Shown: positions 12,201 through 26,100, numbered from the stretch's first letter. The stretch is DNA of 64,000 nt from Apus apus (GCF_020740795.1 NC_067312.1:59086405-59150404), one strand, 5' to 3'. Program-made: numbers and translations. Notes: generated by a model from the sequence alone, not told the origin.

Positions 12201-12424
12201 TTGCCTACAACACCCTTGGGCAAAGAAGATTGTCACTGTAGCCAGGAAAGCAATGTTAGCTCCTGTTGCTGTTTTAAGGCTCAGCTACCAAGTCAAAGAC
12301 AAAACTCAGCCAAAGTCTGATGCTGGTCTCAACTCCTTCCATGGTGGAGTTCAGCCCCTCCCCATGGTGCTCGCTGGGGGGCCTATCCACAGCTGGCTTT
12401 CTGCTCCCACACCTCCTTCTGCCC
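9231..12424. other. Gene-free intergenic DNA
   Basis: No gene supported. It contains an A run (about 9640), an ATT trinucleotide repeat (10624-10646) and around it an AT-rich stretch (10510-10720) with TAATTA, ACAATGG and TTTAAAG words that could be a regulatory element. Open frames of up to about 120 codons have no family features. Confidence 0.45.
10624..10646. repeat. ATT trinucleotide microsatellite
   Basis: About seven ATT units followed by a T run. Confidence 0.85.
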
Positions 12425-12590
12425 ACAGGCAGCCAGAGGCGCTGCCCCGCCAGCGGCGGCTGCTGCGGGGCCGCGGCGTGTTGGGGAGCGCGTCTGCCGT
12501 GCACGGAGCTGGCTCCCGGTGAGCTCACGGTGCGGGCAGCGCCAGAACAAGGACAAACGGAGCGTAAAGAGGGTTTGCATCCACACGCTG
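12425..12590. promoter_or_regulatory. Isolated CpG-rich patch (orphan mini CpG island)
   Basis: Roughly 18 CpG dinucleotides in about 140 bases, flanked for kilobases by CpG-poor DNA. It includes CCCG|GTGAGC at about 12516-12523, a good 5' splice donor on the plus strand. This is compatible with the promoter and first exon of a non-coding transcript. No protein is supported: the overlapping frames disagree and none shows a domain. Confidence 0.45.
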
Positions 12591-15500
12591 GCCTGATGCA
12601 ACCGGTATTGGGTAACTGGGATTTAGCTCCTGATCAAATTCTTGCTGGATTATTGCGTAACCTCCCTGTAGGGGCAGCAGCCTCATGCGATGGGTGACGG
12701 CATTTGGTCCAGCTACCAGGCAATGTCTTCTCTGGCAGCAACTGCCTTGGGCTTTGCTCCTGCTCCCTATCTGGAGGAGTTGCCAGACTCCACTAGGATG
12801 CCCAGGGGTGTTCTCCCCTTATGGGCAGTTCAGCAGGAGTGTTCCTGGCAGCACCCAGCTTTGGATGTGGCTAACCTGGCAGAGAGCTTGTCCCACTGCA
12901 TTAAGCAGAGACGTAGGAGTTAGTCCAGCATTAATTATGCTGGGAACCTGAGGCTTGGAGTTGACCTGTCCTGCTTGATAAAGCCAGGTGAGACCTGTCT
13001 CAGCTGCCCAGCTTCTGTCCAGCTAAACACCAAGGCAAGGATTCAAGCTAATAGTCTGGAGACCCCAGGAGATGTGGTGGAGGCTGCTCCCTGAAGTCCC
13101 TGGCCCTCAAGCCTGCCAAGCATTGCCAAAGAGAAACAGAGGCTGACCTGACTGATGTGCAGAACAAAGCCTGTAGGGCTAGGGACATGACCACAGAGAG
13201 GCTGAAGGGATTGTTCCAAGGGGTGTGAGATAACCTCAACCGCATCTTCCAGGGGCAGTGTATTGCTCTTTTGCTCTGCCCTCATTCCTTCATCCTTAGG
13301 ATATGATTCTGCATCAAAAACATGCCATCACCTTCCCTTCTTCACCCTGCCTCCCCCCTCCTGGGAACCAGAAAAACAGCAATGGCTATGGGATTGGGAT
13401 GAATGGTTTTCCACCTCCTGCATCTTATGCGCTAGGAGCCTTAAACCTGTCCTTTTTCAACCCAGTCCTGCAGCCAATTCCTGGCTTTATCCTGAGCATA
13501 TATTCTGCTAGTTCCTGTTTCCTTTCTGTGAACCAGGTATGATGGTATTCTGTGTCCTTCCCCAGCAAGGTTGGGCACATTTGGCAAGTACTTGGTAAGA
13601 AATATTTGGATCCAAACCTCAGCACTGACTCATTACCACTCAGGCCGTTAAAATGTTCCTGTGCAGTGGACTTTTCTCCCAGAACCTTTCCCAGCCTTCT
13701 AGGCATTGAGTGTAGATGGCACAGTGCCAGAACAAGACACTGTGCCTTTCCTAAATGATGCCTGAGGTTCTCCTCAATTTTTTGTTTGTTTGTTTTGTTT
13801 TCATAATATTCAATTTTTGTTTTGTTTGTTTGTTTGTTTGTTTGTTTGTTTTGGAAGCCTAGAGGGCTTTCAGGAAGGGTCACTTAGGGAGAGAGGCAGC
13901 AGAAAGACACTTCTTTCTGATTTTGTTCTGAGTCAGAGCAGGAGGTTTGTTGCACAGATTTATGAAGGTACTTCTGCTCTAAGTCTGCTCCCTAAACACC
14001 TCTCTTGCCACAGCAATGGAGGAACCTAAAGCTTACAGGCATGTTACTTCTCCTGGGCTGCATCTCTTGGTCAAAAGGAGAACAATTTACAGTTGCTTGC
14101 AGAGCTGGAGCTGAGCTGGGAAGGACTTGCCCCCAGTGCTTAGATCAATTTCACTGGGGTGCCCCCAGCCCTTCCAGCCCCAAGCCTGCAGGTATGAGAA
14201 CAACAAGGCTGTCAGGCTCCCAGGGCCCTTGTCCCCATGTGTGGGCTCTAGATAGGATGTCTGGCAGGTTTCATGGCCCTTGGGGTCTGAGTGGACTCAA
14301 GGCATAGGGAATTACTGTATTAGTAGCAGCACTAGGAAATATACACCCCTAACATGCAAGGATGAGCCCAGAAACCCGGTCAGCTCCTGGCATTGAGCAA
14401 AGGTGGGGGACAGCAGCTAGCACTACTCTGGGCACTCAGTGGCCACAGTGGCTCTGGTGGCAAGTTCCAAGTCACCTAGGGGGCTGGAGGTGTACAGGAG
14501 TGGATCTCCTCAGTCGGCTAGCATCATCCTCCTGACCAGGGCAAGTAGCCACCGCAGAGAAGGAAAAGCCAGGCCATCCCTCCACAGGCTGTATTACATT
14601 CTGCTCTGGGGCTGGAGAAGTCCCAGTCCCCAGCCAAAAACAGCACAGAACTCTGAGACGGTCACCTGGCAGTTACAGTTGCCCCTGCCAGAAAGGGTCC
14701 ATTGTGCCTGTGCTGCTCCAAGGACTTCTGGAGCACTGTTACATGAAGCAGCCAACACACAAAGTACTTTAACACTCCTCTGAGCAGGAGCACAAGTGAT
14801 GCTGACTCTTGCTCCCTCTTTCTGGTCCATTGATCTTTAAATAGCTCAGCCTTAGCAGAAAGGGCTCAGATACCTCCTCCCTATGCTCTCCCTTTCACAG
14901 AGTAGCAAGAAGTCTGGAGGAGCAGGAGTTGCTCTTTAGAAGAAGGAGGTGTGACTCCACAGGGTCTCCCTCCGGCAAAGAGAGTTTCAGCATGGGGACC
15001 ACAGCTTACCAAGTGCTGGGCTTGGAAGGGAGAGTGCTCTGCATTTAGGAAGCAGAGCGAAGGTGCTGTCAGGAGCAGGGTGCATGGTGTCCATGTGGCA
15101 GGGTACAGGTTTCCACTGCATATGTGCTCCCAGTGCACCTCATTGCTCAGCAGAGCCTGGGTCAACACAGACCTGCTCGTGCCAAGAAGTGCCAAAGGTC
15201 CAGCACGCACCTCAAGCAAGTGGTGATTTAGCAGCTGTAGGAGAAAGCCTAGTTTTGGGGCTGGGCTGGACTCTGACAAGGGAATGTACTCACAGATCAA
15301 CACCTCGCTGTGTTCATGCTCATTACTGGCAGGCTGCTGAGTAATTTCTGGGTAACAAGAAACAGTATTCCCCAAATGCAGTTCTGCCATGATTCATCAG
15401 AAGAACCCTCATACTCATCTTTCAAGAGCTTTAGTCATTTAAATGAAGAAACAACTTCCTGCTGGCTGGATGGGCGTCTACCCAGTTCAAACTGTAGATA

Positions 15501-16924
15501 CTGAAACAGAAGAGCCCGTGATCCATTAGTTGGTGAAGGGCTATTCTTTGGCCTGAAAGCTAGGATAATCCTAGGTGGGAACATCCGCAAAAGGGTCAAC
15601 TGTTAAAGGCATTTAAGTGCCTTTACTTTCGTATCTGGAGACCTGCTGGGAAGCTGAATCCTGTGGAAGACCTCCAGTGACCTCTTTCACAAGTCTTGGG
15701 GGCAGATTTCTAAATCACTGAGGCATGTCTGAAAGCTTTGCTCTCTGTTTTCCCCGTCACTGGGCTTTTGGACAATTGCATCCTTGTCACACATTTGTTA
15801 AAGAGAAAGGAGGAGATGAAGAAAGAAATTTCAATAGTCTCAGGGTTTTTTCTTACAGCTGTGTTAATACTGAATAGCACACAGAGGTAGAAGGGGTATC
15901 CTGAACAATGTCTGGTATCCAGGCAGAATTGGTTTCCCATGGCAGTGCCTTTCTGGAGCAGGAATGCCAGCACGAAGCAAAACTTGTTAAAGTATTAAAG
16001 AAGATGTCTCTATTGTATCCTGCGTGCCAGAATAATCCTCCATCAAGAACAAACTGCTGTCATTTTCCCTTCCATCTGTGAATTTTGGCTTCAGTCAACT
16101 TTATGATTTTCATGAAGTATGAAATTGAAATCCTATTCTTTAAAAGCAACCCAGTCAACCCTGCAAGATCTTCCTGCAGCCATGCCCATGGCTGTGGATG
16201 CAGTTTCCCTATACAGACTAAAAAATATCTGACTGAAGTAGGGTTCCCTGATAGGAGATATACTTGACAAAAAGAAACAAACACTTTCCACATCTCCATC
16301 AGTTCCACTGGCTAAACATTCTCCTTTTTCAGTGCTTTATTCACAGTTTATCATTCTCCTTCTGATTTCTCTTTAAAGCTTTCCTCTCTGAAGTACTGGT
16401 GAAAACCCACAGACAGTAATTTAGACTTATCAGGTGAGTGCTCTTGTCTTGCTCTCTTCCTTCTCCACTTCTTGTGCTCTGTGCTTGTTCTGCCTTTCTC
16501 TTCTGTGTTTGCACCCTGGACAGAGGTGTCTCAGCTCACAGCTCAGCCCCTTAATTGTTGTATTAATAATTAATCACAGGTGTCATCAGTATTGTCAGCA
16601 TCTCTATACAGGAGGTGCACACACCAAATAAAAGTGACACCAGTCAGGGATGCTTTTTCCCATCCTGAAGCAGACCAAGGATGCAGTTTTGGAAGACCCC
16701 TTGAGCTCAGAGGAGCCCTAGAGCCTCCAGCTTCAGGCTCTTCACATAGACCACCAGAAGAACTGGGGCAGCCGAGGCATTGGATTTCACTGGGCAAACC
16801 AGAGTCACAGTCAAAATGGTGCCCAAGCATCCCACACTGCCACAATCAGACAAGCAATCTCAGGGCCAAGACACAGATAACAGCTTTCACTGCTGCCACT
16901 GAGGGGTATCAACAGACTCTACGA
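12591..16924. other. Gene-free intergenic DNA
   Basis: No gene supported. The longest open frames (14881-15390 minus, 169 codons; 13425-13883 minus, 152 codons, the latter partly translating a TTTG repeat) lack any recognisable motif. Contains the TTTG microsatellite at 13778-13853. Confidence 0.5.
13778..13853. repeat. TTTG tetranucleotide microsatellite, interrupted
   Basis: Two blocks of TTTG units (13778-13801 and 13815-13853) separated by an AT-rich spacer. Confidence 0.9.
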
Positions 16925-16995
16925 GGGCAAGGTGCTCAGCAACCTGTTGGAGCTTTGAGGTTAGCAGAAGGTTGGACCAGAGACTTCTGCTGGTT
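16925..16995 (+). mobile_element. Possible CR1 LINE 3'-end remnant
   Basis: The words 'gcaacctgttggagctttga' and 'agcagaaggttggaccagag' resemble the CR1 3' end just before its terminal repeat. Short and diverged, so tentative. Confidence 0.35.
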
Positions 16996-19900
16996 AAATC
17001 CCATGTAAATATTGGGGTGATATGGTAACAAAAAATCTTAACAGGGCCAGCAAACAGCTCCATGAATGCCCTGTCTGCACATTTGGGTTCTTTTGACTCA
17101 ATATATGGTATTTTCCAATCAATTCAAGGAGACATGGCAGGTTTTCTTCATATAGTGTAGCAATTCATTCCTTATCTATGGTGTCACTCCTGACATGGCT
17201 CCTGTCCTTGCTGGGTTGGTCTCTCTTCCATGCTGCTGAGGTTGTTCCCCTCTCCTGCTGCAGCCACCATCAGCTGCATGTCAGCTACTGCTGCCACTGT
17301 CAGAAGAAAAACAATTGCAGGTAAAAGAGCCTCTCTGAGCACACCCACAGGCTCCAAGCAAAACCCATTTGTTGTGTTTTGAGTGGAATAAATATTACAT
17401 ACTGGCTGTCTGTGCTGGTGCTTACTTGGATGTCAAGCTATCTCTGAGAAGACAAACACATGAGCGCATTGTAAAAGCAGACCAGTAAGAGAGAAGTTGC
17501 TATTTATAATATTACTGTGATTCTGCCATTAAAGGAAAATCAGTTTATTTTTTCTGGAGATGGAAAAAATCCTGTTGACGAGTCTAGTACTGCTCTGGAG
17601 TGGAGCATCTCTTCAGGTCCCCAACCACAGGGGAAACGAAGCCCATAAGGGAGGTCCAGCTAGTGAGATCCAGCTCTCAGCTCAACAGACTGCATGAAGG
17701 ACACCAAATACAGGGGTTTTTAACTTCACTCAGGGCAAGCCCAAGCCCTGCACACCAGCCAGCACAGAGAAGGGGATGTCAGAGACTGTCCTGGGACCTG
17801 GGAGCCTGTCAGGCTCATGTGTGGTTCCTGCCCAGGGACCATTGAGAAGACAGGTGCTTCTGCTGTCCTCAAATTGTTATCTTGTGAGATCAGGTTAGGG
17901 ATCTGCTGAAGCAGGCTGACAAATTCAAAGGGAAGTTACCATGTCAAACACCAATGCCAGGGCTGGTGGGACCTTTGCTTTGCTGGTAAATGCTGTCTGG
18001 ATTTGGCTCTGGCACCAGAGGCTTAAGTTACTTGTTACAGCCTTTGCACACAAGTAAAAGAATTCCTCTTAATTCTCAAAGCCACACATTTCCAAATCTG
18101 ATGGCAGCTCTGCAATGTTTACTTGGGGATTTCTTGCATTTTTTGAGACAGAGGCCTGTCAGTGAGGGATCAGACCAGGGATGACTTGATTCCTACTTCA
18201 TCATAATTTAATTATGTAGGCTTAAGATTCAGTCTGCCTCCTTTTGAAAGATTTGTTCCAGCTGAAGTGGGTGGGTTTGCTAAAGGTAGTGCTGTGCTGC
18301 AGTGGAAGCCTGTCCACATAGTTCCACATATGGCAATGCTCCTACACAAAGCCCCTCACTGCACACAGGAACGCTGTGATGGCAAAGAAGCAGAGTCCAC
18401 GCTGCAGCCTGAGTTTCTAGGCCCACACTTTGACCAGTAAAGGTGTGCTTTGCTGGAAAACTTAATTATTTCTTTAATTTGATCCAAACTGGCAAACAGG
18501 TTTAATTGAAAAGAAGGGAGTAAAAGTTCCTGAAAGCGGAAACAACGTTTTGATGTTTTCCAAATGAACTCCATTGCTTTCTTGTTCACAAGGAGCTTTC
18601 AGTTTGAAACACAACTTAGACTGTTTTTTTGTTTGTTTGGTTGCTTTTTGTTTGTTTGTTTTTAATGACTGAAAACCCTTGAAAAGTAGATAAGAGAGAG
18701 ATTTCCCTCTGGCCCAGGTGAAGTGGAACGAATTCTCTGGCCTGCCTGCTGCCACGCGCCATCAGAAACTTGCCCTCCCTGGGACTGCATACTGTGAGGA
18801 TGTCTTCTCTTCACAGGGAGGACACTGCTTAGGAGAAGCAGGGTGATGGGCACACAACCTCTCAGGCAGGGTCTTGTAGAAATTGTTGTTTAAAAACCCT
18901 TAAATGGCTACTTTATTTAAAGTGTGGAGTGATGCAGCTTCCTATTACCACCCCACGGTGGCTGTGATGTTGTTACACGTGGACTGGTCTATGGCTACAA
19001 AAGAGCCAAACCATCATCCTCTTTTAATTAGAGCTGTGCAAAGAGGATGCTCCACTCCCATGGCTACCTGTGACCCATTAACTCTCCCAGTCTTTGCTAC
19101 CCTGTGGGCTGCTCAGGTGGTTTCACCAAGGACTTCTTACACTTTTCAGCAAGTCCCCACTTTCCCAAAATTGCTGACAGTTGTGCATCCTCCATGTGTG
19201 GAGAAAGAGCATCTTGTACATCTTAGGATACTTTACTTTGGAGCTACATGCCAAGAACAGTTGCCTGCTGGATCTGTGTCGGGAATAGTCAGAAATAGGA
19301 CTTTTCACAGAGAGTTATTTTTTATCAGTTGCTTGCATTTTAATCTGAGTGACAAGTACATCACAGATCTTCAAGGGATACTAATTAGGGACCTAAAATG
19401 AGATTAAGTGGAAGATGCTGGCAAAGCCATTTGACTGCTCTAATTACCACCCTCCTGCTTATGCTGTGCCTTTAGCTGGAGTTTGAGTAGGACTGGTGAG
19501 AATTCAGGATCAGCCATGGCTGTAAAATCAGTGTGAGTCACACTTCCCTGGTTTCCTGCATGGCTGCTGCAGATTTCAGATGGAAGCCAAGCAAAAGGGG
19601 AGGAAGCTTAACGCTGCTTCCTCTAATGCAAGATCTCTCATACAGTTGAGATGTTTCTGCATTTTTGGGGTGGTTCATATATCATTGGGGTTGTTGTCAT
19701 AGGCCTTCATGTGTGATTTACTGGCTGCCTTCCCTGCAGTACAAAATCTGCAGTTTCTGCAGTTTCTTTTCAAAGGATGTGGAGCCCGTACTCCTTTTAG
19801 AAGGGTGCTACGGGTATGACCTCAGGTAGCACTTGTTTGTCTCAGTCCATGTGAGTAAAATGTTACACATCATGATAGAAGAGATGCCAAATACAATTTT

Positions 19901-22834
19901 CTTAACAGATTTAGCTCACTCTCACAAAGGTGTCAGGTGATACAACAGGGTGATTAGATGGAAAATGGGGTACTGAGACTTAATAACTTCCAATTTCTTT
20001 CATGCTGAGGCACAGTTCAGTTTAAAAGAAGACTGGCCAGAGTGCATAGATATAGCCCCCATGCTACCATCCTGAGAGTGCTGTGTGGGTGCACAACAAT
20101 GGGACACGGTTTGGGAGGCCCCTCCTAAAATCGGTGGATTTATGAGAACAGCACAAGACTGGTCCCAAGCTCCACCTGGGCCTTGTTAGGCCTGGATTTA
20201 ACAGGTAGATATTTGAGTCCTCAAAATTTGTCCAGTAAAGTTTGGAACTTGGAAAGGGAGGCCTTGACTGGTGATACTGAGGTGTCTGACAGCCTTTTCA
20301 AGAGAGCAAGAGCATTTGAACAAGCAGAAGGGATGACTGCACATGCATGAGGGTGTGTGTGCATAAATTTTCTGTTTAGATAAGGACTGTTAGCAAAGGC
20401 TGTGCAGACTTAAAAAGGAGAGGCCCAAACGCATAGATGAGGTGTGCTGGAGAGAAGAGAGAGGAGCTGGTGGGCAGTCCTCAAGCATGAGCAGTGTGTT
20501 TAGCTTGTCATCGTTGTTTCTGGGGCATTTCAGTTATGAGGGGAGAAATCTTGGGAAGCAGAAGGGAGCTTGTGCTTGTGGTAACATGTAAAAGTGCAAG
20601 CCAGCTAGATATACTGAAGTACTTGGAAGTGGGTGGCCACCCTAACCTTTGCCTTGGGTGCAAAAACACTAAATAAAAAATGTTAAAAGTGAAACAGTCT
20701 ATTCAATACACACTTTGTAGCAGCAAGAATTACTGTGTGTAGCACTGTGCTGGAAAGCTGAAAAAGAGAAACTGACAGCAAAGCTGCCATGACCAACCAG
20801 AGTAGCAACCTGGAATAACACAGCATCCTGCCTTGAGGTGTCTAGGGAAGCAGGTAAGAAGATCCTGAAGGCATTAAAATTCAGGAGAGGCCTTGTTACT
20901 CATTGCGTCTTGCCTTTCTGTTGTCCTCTTTCTTTGTCTCTCCCGGGATGTGGAACCATAAAGACATTTGAGTTTAATTCCCTAAGCCTCTGAGTAGAGG
21001 CTGAAGCTATCATACATCAACAGTCCCAAATCTGACCTTGGTTGGTATCACTGCAGTGTCAAGCAAAAGCATAGAGGGGCCAGCTGCTGTATGGTCCATG
21101 TGCAAGGCCTGGGGACACCAGCTCACTCAGCCAAGACCTGAGTATCACCTACCAGGACCATCTCTGTTGCAAGACATCATGTGCTGAGCCTCCCTTGTGA
21201 GGTCTGCAGATGTCCCATTCTCCATCCCCAATGCTGTTTTATCTCCTGTGTCTGCCACTCCCAGGAAATCACAAAATTATCCCCAAACTACTTCCAGTTT
21301 CTATCTCATAGGACTGAAATCAGAACATGTTTCAGCCTGGGAAAGGGAAAGGAACAGATATTCAGATACCTCTAGAAAGGTTAAGGGGGAAGGGGAGAAA
21401 CGCATCATTTTGGCAAGAGGAGAGGTCCCCTCCCAAATGGTGAATGTTTTGTTAAAAGGTGGGAAAATCTGGAGGCATGGGTTTCTTAAAATGAAAAATA
21501 GTTGAAAAAATGTGTGCAGGATTTGTTAAAAACAATGTATGGTTGAAAGACAAATGTTTAAAGACTAAGAAAAAAAAAGAGATGTCCCACTGAAAAGCCT
21601 GAAGCTCAAATGCAGACTCACACACTCACAGAGAGCTGCTTCCCGGGGGACAGAGCTGTGACCAGGTGCTGCCCGACGACCTCCCGATGGAGCTGCACTC
21701 TGCAGTGCACAGGAACCCCTCACACACACTTCTGCTTGGGGGGGGGTTTGCATGAGACATTCCTCCAGCTTGCTGGTGACTCACAGGCACAAAAGGCAGA
21801 CGTATGAAGAAATACACTGCTAGTGATGGCCTCATTTATCTCCATAAACCTCCAGAGCCTACCTATGCTGTCCCAGCCATGATTGGTATTTCCAGAAGTG
21901 TGTGGCAATGGCAACGCTGGCCTGTCTGCTGCTAGAGCCCCATCCCTTCCACATCTTATACCCATGGATCCTGCCAGGAAATAGGACTTTGCAGTTCCCT
22001 CTTGAGGATGCAGAGCAAGCCTAGGCCCTCCACTGTCTTCTCTTGCACCACATAAGCCCAGAAGGTACTCTCTGCTCTGAAGGAGTCTGTGGGCTCAAGG
22101 ACTTTTCAAATAGGGGAGGAACACCATACATGCCTACCACAAGGTTTTCCATTCAGCCAATTAGCTTGGACAACAACTTCTACCTGTGCTTTCTGCAGTA
22201 GAGCCAAAATCTGCCCGAGCTTCCTGATTTTCCTTTTCGCTTGTTATGCTGATGCAGCCCTTAGTGCAGCATCCTGATGTAAGCTCAGCAGGTCCTTTCC
22301 AAGACTATGGACACTTTCAGCTGATCTACACTCAGCAGCTTCACAGCTGCCTTTCCTGCTCTACAGAGCACCATCTGTCCCTGGTTTTCTTGCATCCCTT
22401 GTGCCTCAGCTGAAGGTCTTATCCAAAAGATATTTTGTTCATGACATGGCCTTTTCTCCAAAGATCTGTTACATGATAGGCTTAATTTAACAGAAATCCA
22501 ACACCACTAGCATTCATGACATGATTTTTTACACATGGTCATCAGGCACACCTGGTAAAAGGTGTGCTTACTGAGAACTGTGTGACAGTCTCCAGAGGGT
22601 CAGTAGCTGGGAAGGGCAGGGAAGGCAGGGCTTTTCCTTCAAAACACTATGTTGGGCACATTTCTTCTCAGTAAAAGACATGAGCACACTTACAGCCATA
22701 CATGTCCGCATAGCCCAGGCTCTCCCCTGGTATGGCTACTCATGCTGTCAAAAGTGATGGTGTTGAGAAAGGTCTCAGAAGAGCTTTTGTGCAGCTCAGT
22801 GGGGCTTTTTGAACTATTGCAGATAAATTTTACA
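16996..22834. other. Gene-free intergenic DNA
   Basis: No gene supported. An open frame of 165 codons at 18904-19401 (plus) shows no domain, signal peptide or coding bias and is probably chance. Contains a TTTG-like simple repeat (18623-18663). Otherwise unique, CpG-poor sequence. Confidence 0.5.
18623..18663. repeat. T-rich / TTTG simple repeat
   Basis: Irregular GTTTGTTTG units within a T-rich stretch. Confidence 0.75.
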
Positions 22835-23185
22835 TCTGATGGTCTTCAGCCCAACTCCTAGCTCAAAGCAGGGCTCTCCAAAGCTAGGTCAGGTCATCCA
22901 GGACATTGCCCTGTCAGTCTGGAGATTCTCCAAGGACAGAGTTCTCACTGCCTCTCTGGTGGCTGTCCCAGATCTGTACCAATCTTGTGGAAGAAATTTT
23001 TCTGTATGTCCAAACAGAATTTTCCCTGTTGCAGCCTGTTCCCACTGCCTCTTTTCCTTTCCCTGTGGCCCTGTGAGAGGACTTTGTCTCTCTCCTTCAT
23101 CTGTAACCCTGTGAGGTAGTGGATGACAGCAGCTAGGTACCCTCTTGTCCTTCTTTTCTCCAGGCTGAACAGGCCCAGCACCATA
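22835..23185 (-). mobile_element. CR1 LINE 3' fragment, minus orientation
   Basis: Antisense CR1 text in order: 'ggtcttcagcccaactcct', 'aaagcagggctctccaaagc', 'ggtcatccaggacattgccc', 'gattctccaaggacag', then 'gaagaaatttttctgtatg' and 'ttctccaggctgaacaggcc'. Typical 5'-truncated avian CR1, moderately diverged. Confidence 0.8.
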
Positions 23186-26100
23186 CTCTTCTGCCCCTTA
23201 CTAAATTATACATATTCTCTGCTGCATCAAAGTATTTTATCTTTTTTTTCCTATCACTTCCTTGTATATCTTTCTCCTAAACTTCTCTCTCATCAAGGAC
23301 TGCTCAAGATTTAGTAGCCCAAAAGGGCCATTTCTGGCCATGCTCAACAACGAAGTGAATCACAGCATGGGAGCAGCCCAGAGAACCATCCAACACCCTG
23401 CCATCAAGATCATCAGAGATGTGCACCAGAGAGTTGCTAATCCCAAGAGAAAGCCCATTTAATCCCCTTGTCAGATGTCTTCTTTGCTCCTTCAGTCTTC
23501 TCCTTCCCCCACTCCTCTTGCAGGTGCTTAGCTCTGAAGCAGTGCACTGCTCTCAGGGCAGCAGGCTGCATTACCTCCTGAAGAACACTTTGTCCTCGGC
23601 ACATCCTCTCTCCAGTCTTCACTTGGGTGAGCTGTGTAGTGGTTAAGTGTGGATTCCAGCCTCCTTGTCACAGCTCTGCTAAGCAGGCGTTTCACTGGCG
23701 ACACCGTGGGCATTGTGCCGGAGATGAGAAGACCCTTGAGTCAGTTGCAGCAGCAGAGCGTGCAGACCTCAGGGACCTCTTTTCAGCTCTGCTTGACTAC
23801 AAAACGTGCAGTGGCCTCCAGCAACCATAACTTGCATCTGTGACATCTTAGAAGGCAATGAGACACATAAGCTCTTTCTAAGCCAGCAAAGTCAGGCAAT
23901 GAACACCAATTTGTCTGAAACTACTTTTCTAGGGTGAACCACGAATTATAACCTAGCTAATGAAAAGGTTTGTATGCCTGAGAGCAACTTCAGTTTCTCC
24001 TGAAATCATTTGAAATCCTGCTGTCACCTGGATCAGGTCTCCAAAGCCCATGGGTCTCCATGCTAAGAACCTATAACCAGCCATTCTGTGCATCCTGGCA
24101 GCTTGGCTACCAGCCTACTGAAGGCTGCATGCTAAAAAGCTCCAAGTACTTGCTGGTGCCACTCATGCCCAAAAGCTGCCTGACATAACAGTGGAAAAAC
24201 CTAAGAAAGATATTTTTGTGTAAAAACATAGCCCTTCTCATCACTTTGGGATTTCTAGGTAGGTTGCATCTTGTTTTGTTTCATTGCACAAGGAAAGAAA
24301 AGCACTAGACGTTCAGTGATTAGATCTAATGTGATGAATGGTGTGCTTGGATAAAATGGGTAGGGGCACAGAACTGTGCAACATGTTGCAGACATTTGAG
24401 AGGGGCAGCTGCAGCAGGTTTCTTGCACAAGCTGCTGAGAAGGCAATGCAGGAGTACAGCACATCACTGAGGGACACAGGTTTTCTTAGGTTCCTGGGTT
24501 TCCTAGCCTCTGTCCTCCTTTCTGTGCTTTTTGTTTTGTGGCTGCAGGAAAGACACTTTCTTTGAGGACGCCTTCAAAACTCAAAAGCAAGGATCTTTCT
24601 AAACTTTCCAGTTAAATATTTACTGTCCCAATCAGAAAATGCTTAATTCATCAATTGTCTGAATGCCCTCACCTGGAGAAGAAGCACAGAGCCCCAGAGA
24701 TCCTTCAACAAACAAATTCCTCCTCTTTACTGACTCCATGGGCATGACTGCTTTCAGGAAACTTGAAAGCTGAACGACTCAGAAGTGCTGCCCATACATG
24801 TTTACCTTGGACTCCAGCTTCCCTCTTCAGACTAAATCAGGTACTTTTTGTCTGGTTTGCCTAAACAAGTACAGCTGAGGAACGAACACTGGAGCATTCC
24901 AGGTGGTTCGGCCATGGCTCTCGCTTCTGTGGGATTCCTGTAAACTCCAGCCTCACAAGCTGCATGCTCCAAGCACCACACAGAGATATCAGAAATTCTG
25001 GCATATTGGTTTTTACATTTGTATCACCTTATTCTTTCACCCAGATTCAGGCTTGTCCTTTTCGATGAAGCACAGCTGACATCTGTAATAAGCTACTTTT
25101 AACTCGAGATCAGACTGCTGGCTGCCCTCTCTGTGGAAGCAGGTAGTTAAGGCCCTTAGGCTTCAGCTGCATCTCTCTGAGATGCCATCAGGTTGAACTG
25201 GGAGTCATAAAGATGGCTGTGAAGTGCAAACCATTTCCCTGCAGCCTGGACTGGTCCTGTCAAAGCCTCACGGGAAGGATCCCAGGGTGTTCTGCCGAGT
25301 TATGGTCACAATCTCCCAAGCATAAAAAAAATGGGCTGAAAGAAGCAGGGCTCAGCCGGAATAGCTTTGCAGTGCCCTGGGTGGAGCACATGGCTGCAGT
25401 GTGATGAGCTTATTAAATTATAACACTGAGTGAGAGAGCTAAAATCAGTATGGTAGGTTAAAACTGTCCTTGCCCCAGCCAGTGAACCTATAAGCAGTGA
25501 ATGTGCCATGAGAAGCATAAAGAGCTTCATGTACACCAACAGTTTCAGAGAAATTTCAAATACTGATACCAAATGTGTTTCCCTCATAGTGATTTAGTCT
25601 ATTTCAACCCTCAGATACTAAGTGGTGTCAATGTACTTCAGAGCACCACAGAGAGAGCCCCAGCATGCTTTTCCTGCGTGGTAATGTGGATTCATACCTG
25701 ATGTGACTGATGGCTGTGCTGCTGGCCTGGCTGGAGTAGCAGCTCTTGGGAGAGATCTGGCCAATGGATTTGTCCTTGTCTGGAGCTTGTGCTTGTACTG
25801 GAAAACCCCAGATACATGGCGATACTGCAAGCAAATTGCCATTTTCCTGAGCCAGGCAGGTTTCTGTGTGGCTGAGCAGTACTTTGGAGCCAGAGTGTCA
25901 TGACCCCAGTGGTTAATGCTCATGAAAGAGAGATATGCAACAACAAAGAAAGCAAAAAGAAAAAGACAAACTAATAAAAGAGAGAGCAGGGCATGCATAA
26001 CAGAAAGGTAGCATACTTCATTTACACACTCATTCAGTACTGATGTGGAAAGAGCCCAGGTTGTCCATGCAAGCTAATACCCAGGTCCCGGGCTGAAATC

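Noticed and set aside
13778-13853. Periodic TTTG repeats as a CRISPR-like or regulatory array
   Set aside because: A plain tetranucleotide microsatellite; there are no unique spacers.
14881-15390. 169-codon minus frame as a possible gene
   Set aside because: No recognisable domain, no splice context, and length within chance expectation for 64 kb read in six frames.
18904-19401. 165-codon plus frame as a possible gene
   Set aside because: No domain or signal, ordinary CpG-poor intergenic DNA, no promoter features.
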